Shown here: positions 15,400-24,684 of the stretch, piece by piece
Layout of the letters: each line of letters begins with the position of its first letter
Position numbering within the stretch: the first letter of the stretch is position 1
Origin: Acinetobacter sp. WCHA45
Lineage (GTDB): Bacteria > Pseudomonadota > Gammaproteobacteria > Pseudomonadales > Moraxellaceae
DNA length: 64,000 bases
Reading direction: 5' to 3'
NCBI RefSeq assembly: GCF_002165255.2
Contig: NZ_CP028561.1
Coordinates: forward strand, 186,001 to 250,000
The notes under the pieces: generated by a model
What the model was told of the DNA's origin: nothing
What the model saw: the letters and a program-made list of their open reading frames with translations, nothing else
Databases searched by the model: none
Made by a program: the position numbers and the translations under genes

Positions 15400-16251
15400 G
15401 TGACTGAAATTACGGTTTCTTCTGCCTGTAAATGCCTAGGTGTTAGCACTTCGGGCTACTATGCTTGGCGAAAGAGACAGATATACGTCAAGCAGAAGTA
15501 CGCTGATTTAAAAGCTGTATATTGGCAACACCATGCTCGCTTAGGAGCACCGTCATTGGTGCACGACATGCATGATTTAGGTTACTGCATGAGTGAACGT
15601 ACAGTTGGAAGGATGCTAAAAAAGCTCGGTTTACGCAGTAAGATTGCACGTAAATATAAGTATACGACTGATTCAAATCATCGTTTGCCGACGGCACCGA
15701 ATCTGTTAGATCGCCAGTTTACAGTCACTCTGCCAAATAAAGTTTGGACAACCGACATTACCTATGTTCGAACTAAAGACGGTTGGTTGTACTTATGCGT
15801 GATGCTAGATTTATTTAGTCGTCGTATTATAGGTTGGCAAACCAGCCATCGGATAGATCGTCAATTGGTATGTGATGCATTTAATTATGCAATGGCGCGT
15901 CAGGGTTATCCAACAGGTGTCATGGTGCATTCGGACCAAGGCTCACAGTACTGTAGTCGTGATTTTAGGATGTTATTATTAACAAACAACTGTATTCAAA
16001 GCATGTCACGTAGGGGGAATTGTTGGGATAATGCAGTGACTGAAAGCTTCTTTCATACGTTGAAAGGTCATGTGATACATCGCAGTGTATTTCCCACTCG
16101 AAAAGAGGTGAATGCAGTCTTGTTTGATTATATTGAGATTTATTACAATCGAATTAGAAGGCATTCTGCAAATGGCTGGTTAAGTCCTGAAGCATTTGAA
16201 CAGAAATATTTTAAGAATTTAGAGGGAGACGCTGTCCACAATACTGTCTAG
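15400..16251 (+). CDS. IS3-family transposase OrfB (DDE catalytic subunit)
   Basis: The DDE integrase-type catalytic domain. The first Asp is in VWTTDITYVR, the second in VHSDQGSQY, and the Glu in WDNAVTESFFHTLK. The GTG at 15400 could start a separate product, but the frame is open upstream to the frameshift site at 15331-15337, so the main product is probably the OrfAB fusion. All catalytic residues are present and there is no internal stop, so the element looks active. Confidence 0.92.
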   Translation: MTEITVSSACKCLGVSTSGYYAWRKRQIYVKQKYADLKAVYWQHHARLGAPSLVHDMHDLGYCMSERTVGRMLKKLGLRSKIARKYKYTTDSNHRLPTAPNLLDRQFTVTLPNKVWTTDITYVRTKDGWLYLCVMLDLFSRRIIGWQTSHRIDRQLVCDAFNYAMARQGYPTGVMVHSDQGSQYCSRDFRMLLLTNNCIQSMSRRGNCWDNAVTESFFHTLKGHVIHRSVFPTRKEVNAVLFDYIEIYYNRIRRHSANGWLSPEAFEQKYFKNLEGDAVHNTV

Positions 16252-16461
16252 GATCAATAGACTAGTTGATGAGACTATATAAGCGTAATTATAGTATAGC
16301 CTTGAGGCTGGGTGTCTCTGGTTACGAAGAGGTTTTACTTTATCTCGTAAAGAAAAAAATTACGTATTTAGGTTTTAATATTCATTACAATGATAGTAAA
16401 ACCTCTTATTTATTAATTAAATGTTTTAAGTTATTGATTAATATTGGTATTGGTGAGAAAT

Positions 16462-18492
16462 ATGGGAAATGCTATTAGTCCTCCTTTGGCTGCACATTTC
16501 ATTTGGCACAAGAAAGATGAAGCTAGTTTTGAGGAAGTTTGTGGATTATTTCGTAGATATCTGACTCGTGATATAGAGCGGCCTTTTTCACGTGAGTTAA
16601 ATATTCCAACTTTTTTCTACAGTTCATTAAATGAATCTCCTAAAGATTTTCCCCTACCTATTGCACAAAAAAATGTAATTTTTATTTGTTTAAGTAGAAA
16701 TACACTCATTTGCGCTAAATGGAGAGAATACTTAAACAATCTTCCAAGTAACACCTCTAATTATCTTGTACCAATTGCTTTAGATAATTATGCTCTAAAG
16801 CATTCTGGGGAGGATGGGGGATTAAAAAATTTGAATTTTGTTCGGGCTTATGAATTCGATCAACAAATTAAGAGTCAGCTATCAATTTTATCTCTTTCTC
16901 ATGAACTATTCCGTTTTGGTTTTAGTGATTTGGTGGATGGGGCTGTGGGGATAGAGTCTTCAATCCAACTTTTTCTGAGTCATGCTAAGAAAGGAGGGAC
17001 AGGTGAAACTTATGCTCGAGCTATAAAGAGATATATTGATGGTACAAATATGAGGAATTTCTTTGATGCTTCAGAAATTTCAGTGGGGTATAAATTTAAT
17101 GAGGAAATAATAAAACATATTCAAAGGTCTACTCTTATTTCAATTACAACTGATGAGTATTCATCACGCTATTGGTGCCAAAGAGAAATATTAGAAGCAA
17201 AAAAGCATGATAGGCCAATTATCTCTGTAAATTGTCTTCAGATATATGAAGATAGAATATTCCCCCCATCTGGTAATGTTCCATGTGTACATATCACACC
17301 AGGTAAAATACCGCTAGAAGAAGAAATCCTAAATATTTTAATTGCTGCATTAATGGAAACTATTAGATTTAGATATTCTCAATCTTTACTAGAGTACTAT
17401 AAAGAACAGGCATGGATAGACAAATCTGCGAAAATATTAGCGAGACCTCCAGAAATTCAACAGATAGTATATTTAAAGGAGGAAATGAAAGTTGATGAAC
17501 TAACGATTTGTTATCCTGAACCTCCTATCTATGCAGAAGAAATGGATTGGATCACTTTTCTTAAGGTCAAGGTGTGCACTCCACTATGGTCTAATACAGA
17601 AGAAAAAGAGCAGCATTTAAGGGTAGGTATTTCTATCTCAGATTGTGGTGAAATAGATTTTGATATATTGCATATTCATCCTGATGAGCTGAAGAGGCTT
17701 TCTCAAGAGCTTGCACGACATTTACTAGTTAATAATAATATTCTTATTTATGGAGGGGATTTGAGAGCGAATGGTTTTACAGAATTTATTCTAGAAGAGG
17801 CGAGTATCCTCAAAAATAGACTTCCTGAACAATCATTCAAGGTAGAAAATCATTTAGCCTGGCCTTTGCACTGTCTTCCTGAATCATTAGATTATCAGGC
17901 TGACTATCATGATGTGTTAAATCAAATAAATTACGATTTACCTAAAGAGTTTCATGGGGAAGTGGATCAATCTTCATGGCTTGAGATTAAAACTTTCCAA
18001 GATAGATACATATTCTCTAAAAGTTTAAGTATGATGAGAGAAAAATCTATTGAAGAGTCTGACATTAGAATTTTCGCAGGTGGAAAAATTCAGAAATATA
18101 AGGGATTTCTACCAGGTGTTCTGGAAGAGTTTTATATAGCATTAAAATTTAACAAGCCAATTTTTCTGATTGGTGGTTTTGGTGGGGTGGTAAAACATAT
18201 TTGCGATTCAATCAGCTCAAATAAAATATCTGAGGTACTAACTCAAGAATGGCAGGAAAAGAATGATTCCGACTATAAAAACTTTATGAATTTTCTCAAT
18301 GAAAGATCAAATACACCTCATTATGATCAGATATATTTAACAATTCAAAGTTTAACAATTGAAAGCTTGGCTCAAAGAAGTGGATTAACAGCTGAGGAAT
18401 ATAATAGGCTTATTAGTAGCCAATTTATTGATGAAATTATTCATTTGATCTTAAAAGGATTAAAGAATTTATGTAAAAGTCAAGTGAGGTAG
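16462..18492 (+). CDS. TIR-TIR-SLOG defence-type protein
   Basis: A 676-residue protein. An N-terminal TIR-like domain (about 8-110, AHFIWHKKDEASFEE, VIFICLSRN) lacks a clear catalytic Glu. A second, canonical TIR domain follows (about 167-290, IQLFLSHAKKGG), with the catalytic Glu at about 242 in WCQREI. The C-terminal third is a SLOG fold: ILIYGGDLRANGF near 428 and IRIFAGGKIQKYKGF and IFLIGGFGG near 536-575. TIR domains cleave NAD, and SLOG domains bind nucleotide signals such as the cyclic ADP-ribose of Thoeris. ATG 16462 was preferred to the upstream TTG at 16444 because GGTGAG precedes it. Probably an abortive-infection effector. Confidence 0.72.
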   Translation: MGNAISPPLAAHFIWHKKDEASFEEVCGLFRRYLTRDIERPFSRELNIPTFFYSSLNESPKDFPLPIAQKNVIFICLSRNTLICAKWREYLNNLPSNTSNYLVPIALDNYALKHSGEDGGLKNLNFVRAYEFDQQIKSQLSILSLSHELFRFGFSDLVDGAVGIESSIQLFLSHAKKGGTGETYARAIKRYIDGTNMRNFFDASEISVGYKFNEEIIKHIQRSTLISITTDEYSSRYWCQREILEAKKHDRPIISVNCLQIYEDRIFPPSGNVPCVHITPGKIPLEEEILNILIAALMETIRFRYSQSLLEYYKEQAWIDKSAKILARPPEIQQIVYLKEEMKVDELTICYPEPPIYAEEMDWITFLKVKVCTPLWSNTEEKEQHLRVGISISDCGEIDFDILHIHPDELKRLSQELARHLLVNNNILIYGGDLRANGFTEFILEEASILKNRLPEQSFKVENHLAWPLHCLPESLDYQADYHDVLNQINYDLPKEFHGEVDQSSWLEIKTFQDRYIFSKSLSMMREKSIEESDIRIFAGGKIQKYKGFLPGVLEEFYIALKFNKPIFLIGGFGGVVKHICDSISSNKISEVLTQEWQEKNDSDYKNFMNFLNERSNTPHYDQIYLTIQSLTIESLAQRSGLTAEEYNRLISSQFIDEIIHLILKGLKNLCKSQVR

Positions 18493-18543
18493 CCTTTTGA
18501 ATCCTTTTTTCCTAAGCCATATTTATCTAGGAAAAGGAATAGG

Positions 18544-19707
18544 TTAACTTCTCAACCCATCAATAAAATCAGACCATTCCTGCATCATCTTAACCCGATA
18601 CTCAAGATGTTGTGCATGGTTATAAGCTTGAGATACAGCATTCCCAACCCTATGAGCTAGCTGGATTTCAATCGCATCATGCATATAGCCTTGCTCATGC
18701 AAGGTTGTAGATGCAAGCCCACGAAAACCATGACCCGTCATTTTACCGTTATAACCCATCGTCCGAATTGCGCATAAAAGGGCATTACTACTTATTGGCT
18801 TAGCTGTAGTGTAATTATAGAAAACGTACTGTTTTATACCAGTGATTGGTTGAATCTTTTCCAGTATATCTAAAGCCTGTTTGGAGAGAGGCACAATATG
18901 AGGCATTGCCATTTTCATTTTGTGTGCTGGAATTCTCCATAAATGATTCTCATAATCAATCTCATTCCACTCCATCATTCTGAGCTCGGCAGTTCTGACA
19001 AAAGTAAGCGTCATCAACTGTAGGGCTGATCGAATGATAGGATTGCCGCGATAGCGATCCATACGTTCAAGAAAGGCTGGGAACTCTGAAATATCCAGAC
19101 GAGCCATATTCTTTACTTTACGTGGCTTAAGAGCTTCTCCTAAGTGTGGGGTAGGATCGTTCTCAATAATACCTTTACGAATTGCAAAACGGAAAATACG
19201 ACCAGTTAAAGGGATAGAGCGTTTTGCCATTTCTAATGCACCACGCTCTTCAATTTTTTTGGCGCAAGCGAGTACATCTTTCCCCTTAATTTGATCAATT
19301 GGCATATCGCCTAGATCAGGGAATAGATCTTTTTCAAATACCGATAAATCACGTAAGTAAGTCGCTTCTTTTATAACGGCTTTACGGTCTTGCATCCATT
19401 CCATAGCAAGTGCTCTGAAAAGCGTGCTTTCATCTACCTGCAATTTTCTTTGTTTCTTTGCTTCGTTTGGGTTAATTCCATCTTTTAACTTTAGGCGGGC
19501 TTCATCCCGAATTCTTCTTGCTTGAGCAAGTGTAGTGTCGGGATATGTACCAATACTAAAAATATTTTCTTTGCCATTAATACGAAATTTCATACGCCAG
19601 TGCATACCACCTGATGGAGTGACTTCCAGATACATGCCTTTTTCATCAGAATATTTGGTTTTCTTTTCAGCAGGTTTGATCTTTCTGACCTGAGCATCTG
19701 TAAGCAT
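18544..19707 (-). CDS. P4-type tyrosine integrase
   Basis: A 387-residue site-specific recombinase with the N-terminal DUF4102 arm-binding domain (MLTDAQVRKIKPAEKKTKYS, then GGMHWRMKFRINGKE), a core-binding domain (about 95-180), and the catalytic domain. The active-site residues are Arg in FVRTAEL, HGFR, the His of QLAHRVG and the nucleophile Tyr in AYNHAQ. It points away from tRNA-Ser, whose 3' end lies 184 bases from its start codon. That is the arrangement of an element integrated in a tRNA gene. The family name is firm; tRNA-Ser as the attachment site is inferred from position. Confidence 0.93.
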   Translation of the reverse strand: MLTDAQVRKIKPAEKKTKYSDEKGMYLEVTPSGGMHWRMKFRINGKENIFSIGTYPDTTLAQARRIRDEARLKLKDGINPNEAKKQRKLQVDESTLFRALAMEWMQDRKAVIKEATYLRDLSVFEKDLFPDLGDMPIDQIKGKDVLACAKKIEERGALEMAKRSIPLTGRIFRFAIRKGIIENDPTPHLGEALKPRKVKNMARLDISEFPAFLERMDRYRGNPIIRSALQLMTLTFVRTAELRMMEWNEIDYENHLWRIPAHKMKMAMPHIVPLSKQALDILEKIQPITGIKQYVFYNYTTAKPISSNALLCAIRTMGYNGKMTGHGFRGLASTTLHEQGYMHDAIEIQLAHRVGNAVSQAYNHAQHLEYRVKMMQEWSDFIDGLRS

Positions 19708-19728
19708 TGCAACGCTTCCCGTGGAAAT

Positions 19729-19779
19729 TTGGGGGTATAAAAATGGAGGTAATTTATTATACCCCCAGTTATACCCCCA
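19729..19779. repeat. Three 11-bp repeats between integrase and tRNA-Ser
   Basis: TTATACCCCCA occurs at 19757-19767 and 19769-19779 as direct repeats 12 bp apart, and inverted (TGGGGGTATAA) at 19730-19740. Their place between the integrase start and the tRNA fits arm-type integrase sites or excisionase sites. They may also autoregulate the integrase promoter. Confidence 0.7.
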
Positions 19780-19827
19780 ATTATCTCAGGATTCAATAGG
19801 GCTAATTGGAAAACATAAGGCAATAAA

Positions 19828-19858
19828 AAAAGCTTAAACCCTTTAGATTTAAGCTTTT
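19828..19858 (-). terminator. Terminator downstream of tRNA-Ser
   Basis: AAAAGCTTAAA and TTTAAGCTTTT form an 11-bp stem; read on the minus strand it ends in a T tract. It lies 33 bases after the tRNA-Ser 3' end. Confidence 0.75.
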
Positions 19859-19890
19859 AGGACTCTATGAGATATCATAGAAAGTAAACT

Positions 19891-19980
19891 TGGCGGTGAG
19901 AGAGGGATTCGAACCCTCGATACGCGCAAACGTATACACACTTTCCAGGCGTGCTCCTTAAGCCACTCGGACACCTCACC
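19891..19980 (-). tRNA. tRNA-Ser(GGA)
   Basis: A 90-base serine tRNA with the long variable arm. The anticodon loop reads CTGGAAA (anticodon GGA), the T loop is GGTTCGAATCC, the acceptor stem starts GGTGAGG, and the CCA end is encoded. Its 3' end faces the integrase, so it is the likely attachment site of the island. Confidence 0.95.
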
Positions 19981-20102
19981 AAGGTGTGCGATAGTAACTA
20001 AAAAAAAGCAGACTGCCAAGTTGTAGTCGAACAGATTTGCAGAAAAACTTCTTGGCTAATGATAATATTAAGGAATATAACGTTCTATATTGAAGACAAT
20101 AT

Positions 20103-21980
20103 ATGCAAAGTACTGCAAAAAAAGCAGCCTTACCTGCCACTGCATTGGCAGCATTAGGGGTGGTGTTTGGAGACATTGGAACCAGTCCTCTGTACGCTTT
20201 GAAAGAATCCTTCCATGCTGCACATGGCTTAGGAATTCAACCTGAAAATGTATTGGGAATCTTGTCGATTATTTTTTGGTGTTTAATGCTGATTATCAGT
20301 ATTAAATACATCGCGATTGTTATGCGTGCGGATAACAATGGTGAAGGTGGAATCATGGCTTTACTTGCTTTGAATCTACGCAAAGCAAAAATATCCGATA
20401 GTAAGAAGATTTATTTAATTGCGATTGGTTTTGTTGGGGCATCGCTATTTTTTGGTGACGGTATTATTACGCCTGCAATCTCAGTACTTTCCGCTGTTGA
20501 AGGTCTATCAATTGCAACCAATGTACTTGATCCGTTTATTGTGCCAATTGCAATCGTGATTGTAACGACATTATTTTTAATGCAAAAACACGGAACCGCG
20601 TTTGTTGGTAAATTTTTTGGGCCAATTACGCTACTCTGGTTTTTGTCATTGGGGATCTTGGGTGTCATTAGCGTCGTGCAAACACCAATCGTACTCGGTA
20701 TGGTTAGTCCTCATTGGGCAATTCAGTTTATTTTCACTCATCCTGTACAAGCATTTTTTATTATGGGTGCTGTTGTTCTGACGGTCACAGGTGGTGAAGC
20801 CTTATATGCAGATATGGGGCATTTTGGACCGCGTCCAATTCGTTTCGGTTGGTTTAGTGTCGTTTTGCCTTGCCTTGTATTAAATTATGCTGGACAAGGT
20901 GCGCTGTTACTTCGCAATCCTGCGGCGATTGAAAATCCATTCTATTTACTAGTCCCAAGTTGGGCTTTGTACCCAATGATTATCTTGGCAACGATGGCAG
21001 CTGTGATTGCATCACAGGCCGTTATTTCTGGGGTTTTCTCTTTAGCTCGTCAAGCAATCCAATTGGGTTATTTACCACGTTTAGGCATTAAACATACTTC
21101 TGATTCTGAAGAAGGACAAATTTATGTGCCATTTCTGAATTGGTTATTGCTGATCTCGATTGTCATCTTAATTTTAATTTTTAAAACCAGCTCAAACCTT
21201 GCAAGTGCTTATGGCTTGGCTGTGACCTTAACCATGTTATGTGACACAATTTTGGTTGCTGTATTCATATATTATGCATGGAAATGGAGCTTACCAAAAG
21301 TGATGCTGTTGATTATTCCATTCTTCATTTTGGAATCCGTACTGGTCGCAGCAGCATCATTAAAAATGTTCTCAGGTGGTTGGGTACCGTTATTGATCGG
21401 TGCAGTCGCGGTTATGATCCTGATGACGTGGAAACGTGGGCGTGAGCTTACTTTTGCTAAGCTTGAACATGACACCCTATCACTCGATTTATTTGTGAAA
21501 AGTATTGGGGACAATGTTCATCGGGTACCTGGCGATGCAGTCTTTTTAACCGGAACGCCTAATGTTGTTCCGCATGCGATGCTACATAATATTAAGCACA
21601 ATAAAGTACTACATGAGCGTAATATTTTAGTCACGGTTGTGATTGAAGATGTTCCATTTGTTCCTCAAGAGGAGCGAATTAGTGTTGAAACGTTGAATGA
21701 GCATTTCTATCGCATCAAAATTTTCTACGGTTTTAAAGATGAACCTAATGTGCCAAAAGCCTTGATTCAAGCTTACGAAGAGTTAGGCTTTGAATACGAT
21801 TTGATGCAAATTAGCTTCTTTATTTCACGTGATCGTATTGTTCATAGTGTGGGAGATGGTATGTCTCCGTGGCGCGAACGCTTATTTATCTCAATGCAAC
21901 GTAATACTAGCCCTGTGAGTGACTTCTATCAAATTCCAACCAACCGTGTTGTGGAGTTAGGCAGTCAAATTGAAATTTAG
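20103..21980 (+). CDS. kup: Kup-type potassium uptake permease
   Basis: A 625-residue inner-membrane K+/H+ symporter, normal length for the family. The N-terminus has [19 protein letters not shown], the family hallmark, and about twelve hydrophobic segments follow up to about residue 450 (for example [21 protein letters not shown] stretches). The C-terminal ~170 residues are the cytoplasmic domain. It is the first chromosomal gene next to the island and is transcribed away from it. A terminator follows. Confidence 0.95.
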   Translation: MQSTAKKAALPATALAALGVVFGDIGTSPLYALKESFHAAHGLGIQPENVLGILSIIFWCLMLIISIKYIAIVMRADNNGEGGIMALLALNLRKAKISDSKKIYLIAIGFVGASLFFGDGIITPAISVLSAVEGLSIATNVLDPFIVPIAIVIVTTLFLMQKHGTAFVGKFFGPITLLWFLSLGILGVISVVQTPIVLGMVSPHWAIQFIFTHPVQAFFIMGAVVLTVTGGEALYADMGHFGPRPIRFGWFSVVLPCLVLNYAGQGALLLRNPAAIENPFYLLVPSWALYPMIILATMAAVIASQAVISGVFSLARQAIQLGYLPRLGIKHTSDSEEGQIYVPFLNWLLLISIVILILIFKTSSNLASAYGLAVTLTMLCDTILVAVFIYYAWKWSLPKVMLLIIPFFILESVLVAAASLKMFSGGWVPLLIGAVAVMILMTWKRGRELTFAKLEHDTLSLDLFVKSIGDNVHRVPGDAVFLTGTPNVVPHAMLHNIKHNKVLHERNILVTVVIEDVPFVPQEERISVETLNEHFYRIKIFYGFKDEPNVPKALIQAYEELGFEYDLMQISFFISRDRIVHSVGDGMSPWRERLFISMQRNTSPVSDFYQIPTNRVVELGSQIEI

Positions 21981-21986
21981 GTAACA

Positions 21987-22017
21987 TAAAAAAAGGCACT
22001 TTAGAGTGCCTTTTTTA
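21987..22017 (+). terminator. Rho-independent terminator of kup
   Basis: AAAAAAAGGCACT-TTAG-AGTGCCTTTTTT directly after the kup stop codon. The A tract on the left also allows termination from the other side. Confidence 0.88.
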
Positions 22018-22135
22018 TTATCTGGTGATCAAGTGAACAGTTTTGCGACATAAAGTGTCGTTCTTTGCTTTATCTCAATATACAGTTGAATATGGAATTG
22101 CTAAGCTTCGCATTCATATTGATTTTGATTTAGTT

Positions 22136-23209
22136 ATGGCGAAGAAAACAACCAAAAAGAGTAAAACACAATTTGCTTTTTTGAGCCAAAATTTTGGAAA
22201 AATTGTTCTTGCTTTGATCGCAACAGGCAGTTTCGCGATTGCATTTGGTAATGAGAAAATTTCTAAATTAATTCCTTTGCCATCGAGTCATGGTGCTTGC
22301 TTAGAACAATTTTATCGAGATGTTCCTCCTTTACTTACAAAAGAAAGTCTAAAAAAAGATAGTTATGCTTTATGTTTTAATGATTTTAATGTGATGTATT
22401 CAGGTATTTCAAAAACACCATTGTGGTCAGCGGAATACCTTACCCCAGATCGTTTAAGTATTAAAATCAAGCGCGAAGATAGTTTTCACGAAGAAACACG
22501 AGTGCCTCTAGCTCATCGTGCATTGTTAGCGGACTACCGTGGTTCTGGGTACGATCGTGGACATATGGCACCGAATGGCGATATGAATAACACTGCGGCA
22601 CAACATGACAGTTTTTCTTTAGCCAATATGGTGCCACAATCACCGAAGAATAATCAGGAAGTTTGGCGTAAACTCGAAGAAGCAGTACGTTCTATTGTGA
22701 CTAAACAACATAAAGATGCTTATGTTGTGACTGGACCAATTTTTGAAGCGAAGCGCTTAAAAACCATAGGGAATGGCGTAATAGTTCCTACAGCGGTATA
22801 CAAAGCCGTGTATTTACCTAAACAGGGGATTATTGGGGCGTACTATGCACCGAATAATGATTCATTACAGGTTAAAGTGGTGAGCATCTGCTATTTAGAA
22901 GAAAAGTTAGGAATTAATTTATTTCCACAACTCACAGAACAACAAAAGCGTAATGTTTATCAATTGCCTACATCGGCACAACAAGTTAAAGCCAATAAAG
23001 AAATTAGCTATGTGAGTTGGGATAGACAAAGTCAATGTGCTGAAGAAGCAACCACGGCAAGTATTCAAGCACAACAGCAGCAATTCTCTTCTGGGAAGAC
23101 ACAAACTGATGAGACTAATTTGCCGCAGATTGATGAGGAAACCAAACAAGCTTTAATCAAGCAATTGATTGATGCATTGGTTCAGTATTTTTTACAATTG
23201 TTGAGATAA
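22136..23209 (+). CDS. DNA/RNA non-specific endonuclease (NUC1 type)
   Basis: A 357-residue beta-beta-alpha-metal nuclease. The catalytic motif DRGHMAPNGDM is present (about residue 141 on), with the metal-binding Asn in NMVPQSPKNNQEVW. One N-terminal membrane segment (IVLALIATGSFAIAF, about 21-35) would anchor it or export it to the periplasm. The C-terminal ~60 residues are Gln-rich. A frame-compatible TTG lies at 22043, but it directly follows the kup terminator, so the ATG at 22136 (MAKKTTKKSK) is the better start. Role: nucleic-acid degradation outside the cytoplasm. Confidence 0.85.
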   Translation: MAKKTTKKSKTQFAFLSQNFGKIVLALIATGSFAIAFGNEKISKLIPLPSSHGACLEQFYRDVPPLLTKESLKKDSYALCFNDFNVMYSGISKTPLWSAEYLTPDRLSIKIKREDSFHEETRVPLAHRALLADYRGSGYDRGHMAPNGDMNNTAAQHDSFSLANMVPQSPKNNQEVWRKLEEAVRSIVTKQHKDAYVVTGPIFEAKRLKTIGNGVIVPTAVYKAVYLPKQGIIGAYYAPNNDSLQVKVVSICYLEEKLGINLFPQLTEQQKRNVYQLPTSAQQVKANKEISYVSWDRQSQCAEEATTASIQAQQQQFSSGKTQTDETNLPQIDEETKQALIKQLIDALVQYFLQLLR

Positions 23210-23280
23210 TGTAGGGCCTATTGAAAATTATCAGGGTTTGGCTCACTGTGATGAAAAGAGAATAACAATGAGGGAACGAG

Positions 23281-23523
23281 ATGTTTAAGCCTTTTGTGGA
23301 TGGAAATGAGTCTTCGGCAATCTATGACCTGACGCTGGAAAATCAGGTCGATTGTGTCAGTCTATATGGAAACCTACAGATCACTAAAGATCAGGTTGGT
23401 TTACAGGCTGCCAGAAAGTTGCAGGCCTTTATGAATGAGGTAGTGACAGCCCTGGAGCAGGAAAATCTCCCTGAGAAAATTCAGCGCCCACCTGAACAGG
23501 AAATCGAAAATCCATTTCTATAA
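23281..23523 (+). CDS. Small hypothetical protein
   Basis: An 80-residue acidic protein without membrane segments or a motif I know. The pattern of strand-like (YDLTLENQVDCVSLYGNLQI) then helical segments (AARKLQAFMNEVVTALEQE), plus a clear ribosome site (GAGGGAACGAG before ATG), indicates a real gene. Similar small proteins occur in Acinetobacter with no assigned role. Confidence 0.65.
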   Translation: MFKPFVDGNESSAIYDLTLENQVDCVSLYGNLQITKDQVGLQAARKLQAFMNEVVTALEQENLPEKIQRPPEQEIENPFL

Positions 23524-23562
23524 AAAATGCTTTAAGAAACCATCGTTTCCTTATCAATTTGA

Positions 23563-24570
23563 TTAAGAACTATAAATGGTATTGTTCTTTCGCCATTGTT
23601 GAGGAGTTTGTCCTGTCCAAAGTTTAAAAGCACGTTGAAAAGCACTTTGTTCTGAGTAGCAAAGTAATAAAGAGATTTCTTGCAAACTCAGGTGCGGATC
23701 TTTTAAGTATTCTGTAGCCAACATAAAGCGGACTTGTTGGACACGCTCCTGAAAGGTTGTGTTTTGCTGCTGTAAATGACGCTGTAATTGTCGTACAGAA
23801 AGTCCCAATTTCTCAGCGATAAAATCAATCTGATATTGATTTTTTTGTAATCCAGTCATAATTGTATGTTGCAAGCGTTGATCGAGTTGAGTGGAATTGG
23901 GAAGCTTATCCAATAAAGCTTGAGCTTGTTGTAGCAACAATTGCTGTAAAGTGTGATCGCCTGTTCGAAGTGGCTTAAAGGCTTCGGTAACAGGTAGAAG
24001 TAGCTGAGTTTTAGGCTGATCAAAACGGACTTTACAACGGAAATACTGCTCATAAACCATAATGTTTTTCGGTGCGGTATTCACAAAATGCACTTCGTGT
24101 AGATTGAGATCTTCACCTGACATAAATAACTTAAGGAATTGCACCATCAGCGCAATTGCAATTTCATCTGTTAATTGGGTTGGGTTGGGTTCTGGAGCTT
24201 CCCAGCGGATTGATGCGTAGGGTGGGTTAAATTCAACGACGAGAGGGCTACCATCATAAATTAAGCGATGAAAATCATGATAACGCGCCAATGCTTCGCC
24301 CAAGTTTTCACATGACAGTGCGAGATAAGCAATAATTCCTAAATGTTTAGGTTGTACGTGCTCTGCAATTTCTAAGCCTAAACCTGTCTTGGGATTTAAA
24401 CGATTAAGATCTTCAAGTAAGTCACGCCAAACGACGTAATCAAAACGTTCAAGATTTTGGACTTGTTGTAATTGCTCAGGAATTTCAATATTTTTTGTTT
24501 CGCAATAAGCCTTTAATAAATGCCCTAATCCGCCATAAACAGAGCCTGTATAGTTCTTGAGTTGGGACAT
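23563..24570 (-). CDS. AraC-family transcriptional regulator
   Basis: A 335-residue regulator. The N-terminal ~200 residues are of the arabinose-binding-like domain seen in the OruR/ArgR group (HVQPKHLGIIAYLALSCENL and the LARYHDFHRLIYDG region). The C-terminal AraC DNA-binding domain has two helix-turn-helices: IDFIAEKLGLSVRQLQRHLQ and LSLQEISLLLCYSEQSAFQR ending in FKLWTGQTPQQWR. It is divergent from the fatty-acid-hydroxylase-like gene, with 114 bases between, and probably controls it. Confidence 0.9.
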   Translation of the reverse strand: MSQLKNYTGSVYGGLGHLLKAYCETKNIEIPEQLQQVQNLERFDYVVWRDLLEDLNRLNPKTGLGLEIAEHVQPKHLGIIAYLALSCENLGEALARYHDFHRLIYDGSPLVVEFNPPYASIRWEAPEPNPTQLTDEIAIALMVQFLKLFMSGEDLNLHEVHFVNTAPKNIMVYEQYFRCKVRFDQPKTQLLLPVTEAFKPLRTGDHTLQQLLLQQAQALLDKLPNSTQLDQRLQHTIMTGLQKNQYQIDFIAEKLGLSVRQLQRHLQQQNTTFQERVQQVRFMLATEYLKDPHLSLQEISLLLCYSEQSAFQRAFKLWTGQTPQQWRKNNTIYSS

Positions 24571-24684
24571 CCTGTCTACTCCTTATTCTGTCGTGTTTTG
24601 TCAATATAAATATATCGTATCGTCAATACTTCGCCTACAAAAATTTATATCTTTAAAAAAATAAGGAAACATTTGGAGAAAACC

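Larger units (their letters stand above)
15020..16256 (+). mobile_element. IS3-family insertion sequence, complete
   Basis: Imperfect inverted repeats of about 32 bp begin TGATCCTAG at both ends (15020-15051 and, reversed, 16225-16256). A 3-bp target duplication ATA flanks it (15017-15019 and 16257-16259). It carries orfA and orfB in the usual IS3 arrangement with a -1 frameshift signal. It sits between two divergent TIR genes and breaks no recognisable reading frame. The orfB stop codon lies inside the right repeat. Confidence 0.9.

Noticed and set aside
16266..16478. 70-residue ORF between the IS and the TIR-SLOG gene
   Set aside because: Overlaps the TIR-SLOG start, has no good ribosome site, and its composition reflects AT-rich intergenic DNA; it did not exist before the IS inserted next to it.
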